Shown here: one piece after another, positions 49,875-61,635 of the stretch
Position numbering within the stretch: the stretch's first letter is position 1
Layout of the letters: each line of letters opens with the position of its first letter
Source: Monilinia fructicola
Lineage: Eukaryota > Ascomycota > Leotiomycetes > Helotiales > Sclerotiniaceae
DNA: 64,000 nt
Reading direction: 5' to 3'
Assembly (NCBI GenBank): GCA_008692225.1
Contig: VICG01000007.1
Location: 2,390,501 to 2,454,500, forward strand
The notes under the pieces: generated by a model
What the model saw: only the letters and a program-made list of their open reading frames with translations
Told to the model about the DNA's origin: nothing
Database searches by the model: none
Translations under genes and position numbers: made by a program

Positions 49875-52660
49875 CTTATTAGTGAGAACCGGAGCGGAAT
49901 GTTAGAACGGGGCCCTCGCTCTCTATCTGCTGTATTCATAAGTGGGTCGAGGATAAGGATAGAGCTATTATGACAGTGGATTGTTTGATAGACATGTAAG
50001 GACTCCTAGGCATGTTCGCAAGTATTGGCGACGAGAAGATTGGGAAGTCTCAATTTCCCCTGGTCGAATTGAGTATTATTCTCCCAATCTTTCATATATG
50101 TATATGTGTGTGCATGTATATACCTGGGTATATCTCATCTCATACAATCAATACTCCGTCTTGTTCGATGAAATGGGATCCTTTACCCAGGGAACTTTGA
50201 ACTTTACCGGTCTAAGGCGCATCACACGTATCATATATTCTGCGACGCAAGTAAGCTACTGACAAGGAGCTACCATGAAACAAGATAAATGACAATAAAG
50301 GAAAATTGAAAGGACGAGGAGATCAATTTGAGCATATACCCAAGTGGCCAAAGCCAAACCAACAACAGTAAGGTGGAATCATTTTGATCCCTGTTGAGGC
50401 AGCTGTATGGGCTCTGGAACTTGGAAGTGGTTGAGTAGAGAATTTCCCGTGGATCATGAGCACCTAGGAAGAAGTTTGCACCAACCTACTCGAGCATAAC
50501 TGCACCAATATGAAAGAAGGACGTATGCAGTTGAATTAATAGCTTACCCCACGAAGGTCAACTGGCTTGAATCATGATCAGTCAGTCAAACACTCGCCGG
50601 CCATCTCTCTAGTATCTACCTTACCTACCTATCCACTAGAATGAATTCAACCAAGCGAGACAGAGAGACGCACGTCGCACATCAAGAGTGGGAGCTTTGG
50701 AAGGGGAGGATACGATACAGTAGCAATTTGAAAAAGAGCTAGCTAATGTCATAATGAATCACCGAAACAACGTGCAACGTATTTCTTCGGATGTATAGCT
50801 CAATACAGTACATTTGGAAATTCCTTTTCAGAACTTTGACCGAACATAGTAAGCGGAAAGGATATAAATCGTACTTTGAGTTGGTGCCGCAATCCGAATC
50901 CGATATGCTTGCTCTGAGAACGAGAAGAGGGGAATGAATGAATGAATGATGGATGGATGGATGGATGAAGGATGCTAATGCTAATGCTAATGCTAATGTA
51001 ATGTAATGTAATGTAATGTAATGCTAATGCTAATGCTAATGCTAATGCTAATGCTAATAATGCTGGAGGGTAAGGTGGAGGAGTAACATGGGGGTGTATT
51101 TATAAATACCTTTGCTTTGATTTATAAACATACACCCACACATACACAGCAACATACTTTTTGAACCCCTTCATTCAAAGCGAGTCTACCGATATTCTTC
51201 CAGTATTCTTCCCGCAAATGAATCTACTCTATAAGTACCGAGTTCCTCCACTGTACAATGTACATACTCTGTCGTCCTGTTTGTATATACTCCGTACAGT
51301 ACCCTCAATCCACGGAGTAATTAAAGTAAGTACAGAGTAAGTCTCCCGTAGCTTGAGTCTCAAACTCAAATATAATACTGTATGCTGTTGTCCTTGGTAT
51401 AAATACAATAACGGTTAATCGTATCTCCCTTCCTACCTTAGCATGGTTTGAACGTTCGGTATGCAACGAATTTCAGGGTACCTTTTAGTCGTACTGTACT
51501 GTAACATGGCGTCAAGTAGTACGGTCCTTTTCGCATGGCAAGCAAGGGCTTTCTTTGTCTTGTATCATCTCGTCTTCCGATTATAAATCTCCTGGCTCAC
51601 AGCTCACGGCCGTTCCAAAGAAAATAGCGCGTGCAGCATCATTCACAAATACCATAACATGACATTCTTACTGCTGTAAACACCCGGTTATAGCATGGCT
51701 TTCCGTACAATCCAGGGTCAAAGAAGTGATATGCCAAGCACGTCTCTCGAAATCCACATGGCACTCTTCTCCAAATGCCAAAACTAGTCAGCGGCCACAG
51801 CGGCATGACGCCTGTCAAAGCACGTCAATAGTTTCTCCAATGAAATCTCCGGATCAATATCGACGATACTCTATCATAGGTCTAAAGGGTCCTTAGCTAC
51901 ATCTAGATCTATTCTCAAATTGTGCAAGCAAGAAAGGCAAGAAAGTAAAACGGGAAGTTAATCTCTAATTCACGATTAAACCAGTGCAAGTTCTGGCGCT
52001 TGCTCCAAAACATGTTCAAATTCAAATCTCAGTAACAACATGTGTCCACTATCCACTTGAAATTTGAAGAAGGGGTATGATAGGCCACCTCGTTTTTTTA
52101 CTACTCCAGCGTCTGCATGAACCTGTGCAGAAGTGGCTACTCCCTACAGTACAAACGGATTATGATCAAAATTCTTGTGAGGTGAAGGGAATGTGGCTTT
52201 CTCGGCATGTTCTTACAATAATGCACTTACGCCCACCAAGAACCCGTGCCATCGCAGTATTTATTGTATTTACATGAAACAACAAGGGTCATCAAAATGG
52301 GTTCGTCATTCGTCTGATGCACACCCATCTCCCTCTCAAAAGGGAAAAATAAACGCGTGACACGACAGCGATGGCGTTCATGGACATTTTGTGGACCTTC
52401 AGGAAGGCTAAAAGAAGTCAAGACTGTCAAGCAAGCAATCCTCGATGCATGGCTGACTACATACAGTAATGTTTTTCCATGCAGTGCAGTATGCTCATAG
52501 ATAGAGGAGTACGTACATCCTGCACTATAAATTTAGCAATTCAATGCAGGATAGCTTCACCTTTGCAGAAACAATAATAAAGTAAGTACTGTCTGTCTGT
52601 ATACGGGTTAATGTGGTATCATTTTTCGGAATTTTTGACCCAAATTCTAATTTATTGTTT
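49875..52660. other. 2.8 kb intergenic region
   Basis: Upstream of the Ser-rich gene and downstream of the helicase gene. Includes GATG-type repeats (50935-50970), AATGCT hexamers with an AATGT block (about 50975-51062), CCGTACAGTAC and ATACTCCGTA motifs (51240-51310) and scattered short frames without family resemblance. A long untranslated leader or non-coding transcript is possible but not shown by the sequence. Confidence 0.5.
50975..51062. repeat. AATGCT/AATGT tandem array
   Basis: Four AATGCT units, then five AATGT units, then about six AATGCT units: a nested hexamer-pentamer-hexamer microsatellite about 1.1 kb upstream of the Ser-rich gene start. Confidence 0.8.
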
Positions 52661-55600
52661 TTACGAGTTTAACTCCGCTACTGATGGGTACCGTAAATCG
52701 GCATTTTCTTCCAGAAAGTCCATCCATCGTTTGAGAAATTTACTACCTCTGTACCGATCATACATGAGTTGTTAGCATATCGTCTCAGGCCATTGGATAA
52801 AGTAAACGGAAACAACAAGAAAAGAGGTCTGAACTCACCTTGATACAGTTTCCGAATCACCAATGATTGTTAACGAGCGTCGCGGTCGAGTCATAGCAAC
52901 TAAAGTTTCCCGAATTATATTAGTTGCATGATCAACCTTTTCTTCCTTTTCTTCGCATACATATTTGAATATGTGAATGTCTGGCATCCGTTGTATATAG
53001 TTGATTAATGGAAAGGCTATAGCCCAGGAACCGTTTCTTTCGTTTGCGGAAGATCTGCTTCGAAAGCGATCACGCTGGGATGCACAAGCGGATATTTACA
53101 ATATTTATGCAAAGAATGGTTCAATGGTTCAATGGCTCTGGAAGCAGAGAACAGATGAAGAAATTCATGCAAAAAGGGGGACGTACCGTTCAATCTACGT
53201 TTCTCTCCCAAGAATCCCACTTCGTGCTCGCTGTTACTCCGGACAAGAGAGACAATAATTGCTTCCTTTTCTCTTCCTTGGAATCCATCGACACTGCCTA
53301 GTTCAATGCCAGGAAAGGCCTCTTTCATCGATCGAGACATCAAGGCGAGCTTTGTTAGATTAGCATTGCCTCAAGAAGTAGAAACTAATGGAAATAGGCA
53401 TCGGAAGGTCTTTTCATTCTTACCTGGGCATTATACGGCGTCACAACCGCAATATCCTCTGGTTTCAACCCAGCATCCACGAGGTTTTGGACGTGTCGTC
53501 TGACGAGAGCCATTTCCATTTCGTTACTTTTACTCTCGCCCAACAACCCCTTTCCGGCTTTCTTGTCAATACTTTCCTCTTCGCTCTTCTCCGGGAAATC
53601 ACCGCCTTGCGTATCAAAAAATATCAAGGGCTCGATCGTATCCTCAGTTTCTTCAATATCATATGGCAGCTCTGTCAAAATTCTTGCCTTGACTGCTTCA
53701 GCCGCAACGAGTTTTGATTCGTATAACTCATCCGAAGGAAATTTCATGATCTTATTGTGCATTCGGTATTGTGTCGTAAGCATAACTTTTATGCCAACTC
53801 CATGTAACTTGAGTAGCCTGTCAAACAAAGTTGTCTCTAAAGTCATTCCCCTGCTAATGCCCTCTGTTTCTGTATCTTGTGATTTCGTCTTTACCTTCGA
53901 ATTCAAGGATTTTATTGTTGGGGGTAATTGGAGATGATCTCCTGCGAGGACAACTTTGCTCGCTGACAACAGAGGTACCCAGCATTGAGCTTCCAATGCC
54001 TGGCTATGATTTGAAGGAGTTAGTAATTCTCTACCAAGAAGGTTCTCCGGAAGAAAATGAGTAACAAGTTTGAGAGAAATTTACACGAAAGGATTGAGAA
54101 TATCACTTAGAGCAGAAGTTCAGAAATAGGGAACATAATGAAAACAATTGATTATGCGCTTACCTAGCTTCATCAATAATCACAGCATCGAATCTCTCAT
54201 CCCTCAATTGAAAACCTCCAGCACCATGCAATGTCGCTAGCAGGACTTTCGAACCGCCCACTAGGGTTTTTGACGCACTTCTTTTCTCGTTCTCGAAACT
54301 CCTTGCGAAGTTCCTTAAGATCTCTATATATCGCCTTTCGTTCTCTACCACTTTTGGTCTTTTTAATAGAGGCTTGCTTGGAGTCCATTTCTTTTCGGAC
54401 ATCTTGAACAATTGCAGCCGCTTCTGAAGTCTGCGTAAGGACTTCAAGAGAATGGTTGACAACTGATGGTAGAAGCCTTGCTGGATGCCCTAGACGTAAA
54501 ATGGGCACTTTATGTGGTGCAAGCCGCTCAACAATGTTGTCCACAGATATGTTCGATGGCCCACAAACCAACACCCTGAGGTTTCGTTTAAGCATCTGTA
54601 AAATAAGCTCAATTAGGGTATGGGTCTTCCCGGTCTATACATAATTAGTAAGACTTTTCATAAGATATGGCTCCTCTATATGTCCATCTTGGCATCACTT
54701 CGATGTTCTCGGGGTCTCTGAAGTACATTTTATGAGTATAAAAGGTGAAATAATCACCAAGCAGGTGATCATTAGGAACAACCGCGTTGTAAGCCATGGG
54801 CCGCAAAAAGTTTGAGGCTCCAGCCAATTCTAAATAAAAATCGGTGGTACTCACACCAGGGGGGCCGTGAATCAAAGCAATCTCTTTCGAAGCCAATGCA
54901 AATTTGATTGCATATTTCTGACTATCGTTCAGACTCGGATTCACCCATTCTAACTCCGCATCCCCTAAATTCTCTGACACTGGCGAAGGTGACGACAATC
55001 CAAACAAAACCCTTACAAAGTTCGTATACTCCGCTTCTTGCATCTTCCCCAGCTTCATTATGGTACCATTCATCCTACATATCCATCAGCATATTCTCTC
55101 CACAGTCTTGGCTCATTCTATCAATCATTCATTTGAAGAATGGGGCAGATAAACCTCTTATATGTTGCATCATTCGCCAACTTGACCACCCAGCACCTTT
55201 TCATCCCTCCGACGTTCTCCTCTCCTTCGCCATTTTCATCCAACGCGACACACACCGCATTCTTTCCCACTTTAGTAATCACACCTCTACTCCCTTTCTC
55301 CTCCAACTCCTTCACTTCTCTTTTCTTGGCACTCCCACTGGGTTGTTCACTAATTGCAACAATATCACCAACACGGATCCCATGTTCTTGTAATTCCCCT
55401 TCTCCCGATCCACCACCACCTCTACTTTTGCCTTTCCCCCCGGAACCAGAAGCAGATGTTGCTGGATCAGGACCGAGCTCAACCACAGTTTTTCCCCCCA
55501 GCCCCGTTCTTTGTGATATCAGGACGAGATTTGTAATAGCAAGTCCAGCACGCTGCAGAGAAGTAGGTGAAGTTCCAGTAATAATGGTAGAAGTTTCGGA

Positions 55601-55687
55601 CAACTCAGTTTGGAGTTCTTGGTTTAGAAGGTGGAGCTGGGTTGTGCAGAAAGATGGTACATCTACTGACTTGAGGGTGAGAGTCAT
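52661..55687 (-). CDS. HCS1: SF1 DNA/RNA helicase, IGHMBP2/Hcs1 (DNA helicase A) type, one frameshift
   Basis: Upf1-like 5'-3' helicase, about 704 aa. Exons: 55155-55687, 54855-55074, 54164-54634, 53424-54003, 53187-53349, 52839-52899 and 52661-52748. All seven join in frame except one surplus base in the run 54282-54285. Start [20 protein letters not shown] at 55687; an in-frame earlier start at 55813 would add 42 unlikely residues. Motifs: Walker [15 protein letters not shown] split by an intron, Walker B AVIIDEAS, motif [38 protein letters not shown] and [15 protein letters not shown]. End [17 protein letters not shown]. The family works on ribosome- or polymerase-associated nucleic acid; the exact role in fungi is unclear. 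CACGTG lies upstream at 56048. Confidence 0.9.
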
Positions 55688-56082
55688 TATTTGAAGGGTG
55701 GTCAAGTCGTGCTGAGTTTTTGAATCGGTAGAACTTTGGTGAGAGGGGGATTGATTGAAATCAATGGGTAAATTGGCACGTGTACCCAGTATTTTGTATA
55801 CAACTTTATTCAACTTCGTTTTAATGGAGGTGCCTGATCAAGCAACAATGAATAAGAACTTTCAAGTTGAGCCTTTGATTTTTCTTCGATGTTGTAATTA
55901 AAACCTAGACGATAAATTGCGACGACGAGTGCTATTGATTTTGGAAAAAGATCAAAAAAAGGAGAGGAACAACTAATCTCAATCACCTGTGGACGTTGAA
56001 ATTTGTATTTGCATCCATTTAATTTAAGTTCTAGTTGTTCTAAGTTCCACGTGACTTTGAAACTCTTAACATTTTCAACATA
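55688..56082. promoter_or_regulatory. helicase promoter region
   Basis: About 400 bp before the first transposon terminus; CACGTG at 56048-56053 and 55779-55784 region (GGCACGTGTACC). No gene seen. Confidence 0.45.
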
Positions 56083-56881
56083 CTCGGGCGCGTTTTAAAA
56101 GAGGCATAGGCGAATATAATACTTATAATTATTCAACGAAACTTTAATATAATCTTATATAATTTATATATATATATTAGATTTAGTATTTTGATATCTT
56201 TCTATAAAGTTCTTATACTATAAAAATAATTTTTAAGAGAATAATAATACTATAAAATTAGTGATTTTAGAAAATTTAAGAATTTATCAATATATTAATT
56301 TAAAATTCAACGATATATAAATTTTGAAAAACAAAATTATAGAAAAATAATATAATCTTCAAAGTTTTATTGAATATTTTCAAAAATTGAATATTATTCA
56401 TTATACCGATATATATGTTGATATAAAGAATAAAAAACTCAAATTTTTAATAAAAAAATATGCTTATATAATCCAAATAAGCGAATTTACCCCTTCAAAA
56501 CTCATAAATTTTCCTATATTTTTAACTTTATTAATATATATCTTAAATATTAATAGAGATATTAAAATTCTAAAATAAGATATTTAAAATTTAGTTTTTC
56601 TTTTTATTATGTAACAAAGTTTGATAAGTTTAACTATGATATTCGTTAAATTATTCAATATTAATATAAATCCCTAATTTTTTATTAAATTTTCAATATT
56701 CATACATTTTATTATACTATTATTCATTCAATATTAGGTTTTATAATACAAAATCTTCATAGTAAGTATAAAAATACTAAATCTATAATAGTTATAAATT
56801 TTATAAAATTATATATTAAGATTTGATTGAATAATTATAAGTTTATATTTTTGCGTATGCCTCTTTTAAAACCCGCCCGAG
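56083..56881. mobile_element. 799-bp TIR element A
   Basis: Inverted ends CTCGGGCGCGTTTTAAAAG / CTTTTAAAACCCGCCCGAG extending to about 30 bp (GAGGCATAGGCG), flanked by TA (56081-56082, 56882-56883). AT-rich, no coding frame; MITE-like Tc1/mariner derivative. Confidence 0.75.
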
Positions 56882-56883
56882 TA

Positions 56884-58185
56884 CTTGGCGTTGTTTTGGG
56901 TTAATGCCGGGCTAAAAATCAACCAACCGAAAACGAAATTTATATTAAATCTTTAAGAATTTATAATACATCAATAAATCTCTTGAATTATTTAAGTAAA
57001 ACTTGAAAATATTAAGAATTTAAAAGATTAATATTTTATATATTTAAATTTTTGAAAATTAAAGTTTTATAATATATAAAAGAAAGTTTAAAAAATATAC
57101 TATTTTATACTATCTATATTTTAACCTTTAATAAATCTAATTTAATTATAATAATAAAAACAACAAAAAGCTATATTCGATAAAACATTTAATTTTATAT
57201 AATACATCGATTCTAATTTAGTTTTATTTATTATTATTAGATTTATAAAAGCCTTTTAAAGTAAAAAGGAAAAAAATATAATAAATTTTTATTATATATA
57301 ATAATAAAAAAATTATATTATCTATTAATTCGAATAAAAATTATTTATATATATGATTTATAAGTGAGATATATTATATTTATCTTTTTTATTATATTTA
57401 TAGAATTATACGTAAAAAATCGATTTTTAATTATTTAAATAGTAAATATTTTATTATATAGAAATATTTTATAAATTTATATTATAATATTTTTTACTTA
57501 AACTATATATCTATAATGTATCTTATTAAAAATATTGTATATAGTAATAATTTTTATTTAGATTTATAAATTATATAATACTTTTATTATTATACTTTCT
57601 TTACTTTATTTTTAAAACCTTTTATAACTTGAAATCTAATAATAATAATAATAAATAAAACTAAATTAAAATTAGTATATTATATAGAATTAAATGCTTT
57701 ATTAAATATAATTTTTAGTTTTTATATAATTAATAGTTAAATCTAATCTATTAAAGTTTTTAATATAAATAATATAAAGTAAAATAATATAATTGTAACG
57801 AATATTACATGCCTTAAGCACGTGATATCTCATCACGTTAAGCGATACTATATATTTAAGAGATCTCTAGGTCCCTTAAAGATCTTTTTCTTTCTTAGCT
57901 TTCTTATTTTAGTTAATTAACCTTTATTGATTTTGCTTTAGTATATAATCGTAATAATAATATACTTTTTTAAATTCTTTTTTAATATATAGAAAAACAT
58001 TAATATTTAAAAATTTAAAACGCTTATTATATATTTTTTAAACTTTTTAGTATTTTAAAGCATTTTTAATTATATTTGATTTATTCGTTGATTTATTATG
58101 ATTTTTTAAAGATTAAATATATAAAAATGTATATTTCGTTTTTCGATTAATTTTTAACCCGGTATTAACCCAAAACAACGCCAAG
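56884..58185. mobile_element. 1.3 kb TIR element B, directly abutting A
   Basis: Inverted ends of about 50 bp: CTTGGCGTTGTTTTGGGTTA / TAACCCAAAACAACGCCAAG, flanked by TA (56882-56883, 58186-58187). The left TA is the same one that flanks element A. It carries solo-LTR-like L3 near its right side. A 270-bp relative is at 15800-16069. No frame survives in the AT-rich interior. Confidence 0.75.
57794..57956 (+). mobile_element. solo-LTR-like element L3, inserted in B
   Basis: 163 bp from TGTAACGAATATTACATG to AATCGTAATA, with a perfect 5-bp flank duplication ATAAT (57789-57793, 57957-57961). One of the two E-boxes is mutated (ACATG for CGTG), a RIP-type change; GCACGTGATAT remains. AGAGATCTCTAG lies mid-element. 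Confidence 0.75.
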
Positions 58186-58187
58186 TA

Positions 58188-59400
58188 CTCCAGTACCTAT
58201 TAACTCATCCCTTAGACCCTCTATTAATTTGATATAGCCTATATAATAATCTAAAACAATAGTATCTTCTTACTTTTATCTTAAATAATTGCTTTTTATA
58301 GCCTTAATTACTTTATAATATTACTTATATTATTCTTATAATTATAATAATATTAAATAAAGAAGATACATTTATATAACTTTTTTTAGCTTCTAATTTT
58401 ATAAGCTTATTAAAGTCTTTAATCGTTATTTCACTTTTATATAACAAATTATAAAAAGATTATATAAAAAGAGATTTAAAATAAATTTTTAATTTCTTTA
58501 TTTTTTTTTATCTTAAATAATAATCAATTTATTGAATAACTTTGCTATAAATATTATTAGTAATTATTTTATAATATTTGAAATATAATCAAAAGCCAAC
58601 TTCTATAATATTATTATAGAAATTTGTATTTATAATTAATAATTTTATAACTATATATAATAATACATTTACAAAATATAAAATTACTTTTAAAATCTCT
58701 TAAAAAATTATTAATTGCTTTTTTATCTTAATATTTATAAAAACTAATATAATAATCTTTATATTTATTTGTTTTTATAATTAACGTCTTAAAGATATTT
58801 TTTTTTATTTTCCTAAATCAACGTATTTTTACAAATATAACAAAATCATTTTAAAATTTAATTATAATTTATAAGGGTTTTAAAAATAAAAATATATAAA
58901 GGTAATCTTAAATTTAATACTATTTTTTTAAATTCTAATTTTTGTAATTTCTATATTATAATTATATTTATAAAGTTTACTAAATCTATAAGTTTTTTTA
59001 TTAATTTTAATTATAAATATTTATATTTTAATTAAATATAAACCCTAAATAAATCCTTTTTAATCGTTTAAAAGTCTTTTTATAATCTCAATAAAGCTTT
59101 TTTAAATAAATTAATAATTTTATTTTAATCTTAATTCTTTTTTATTATATTTAGTATTATCAATTAGAAAATTATATCAAATAATCTTTTAATTTATAAC
59201 CTTTTTATTTATTTAGAAAAAAATCTAAGATTATTAGGAAAGAATATTAAAAATCATTTTATTTAATATTTTAATCATTACCTAATATAATTATATATCA
59301 CTAATATATCTATCTTTATTTTATAATTTAATAAAAAAAAGAATTATACATATACAAATATTAGTTTTATCTTTTAAAACATTATTATTTAAACATGATA
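58188..59400. repeat. AT-rich block of unknown origin
   Basis: About 1.2 kb of very AT-rich sequence between element B and composite C2, with no intact frame and no terminal repeats that I could pair. Probably another RIP-decayed insertion. Confidence 0.45.
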
Positions 59401-61023
<1,623 letters not shown>

Positions 61024-61635
61024 TAATAGAATAATAGTAGAAATTTAGGTTGAAGCTTGAAAAGCGGTGACCTAATTAGGTTAGACTGTTCAGTTGGCCA
61101 GTGTGTTCAGTTGACCCGTGGATTCTTCTAAATATGGTGGTGGAGCTGTGGAGTCGTGGAGTGCTGTGTTAGTGTTGTCGTTGAGTATCGTGATTGTGGT
61201 CGTCGCGTACTACATAATGGAGATAAATAAGAAGCAGAGATATGAAGTGTTGTACGGCGTTAAATAGTCTGCGAAATCAAGATGTCTATTCAGATAATCT
61301 TCTCGTACGTATGTAAGTCGTAGGTATGAGATTCAAGTATGGCTTCAATTGATCGGATGATAGAACTAAACCTGAGGCACGAGTTGGGCAGTCACGAAAT
61401 CACATGATATCGCGTTGTGAAGTACGCGTTGTGGGGTAATCTTTACTTCGACCTAATAAAACACTTTAAACACTTTAAACACTTTACAGGAGCAATAGAT
61501 TTGGGAAGAATCTTGCTGTGATTCAACATCACGACCTCACCTCACCTCACTTCGCCTCATCTCACAAAACAATCAAAACACGGCGAGCGATAGTTTCGAC
61601 AATTAGAACTAAAGCTACAGCAGAGCCTTGGAACG
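61024..61635. promoter_or_regulatory. probable kinase-gene upstream region
   Basis: About 610 bp of normal composition with short duplications (GTTCAGTTGGCCAGTGTGTTCAGTTGACC near 61088-61116 as two imperfect units; AAACACTTT x3 near 61461-61487; CTCACCTCACTTCGC near 61540). No gene seen; promoter of the gene starting at 61636 is likely. Confidence 0.4.
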
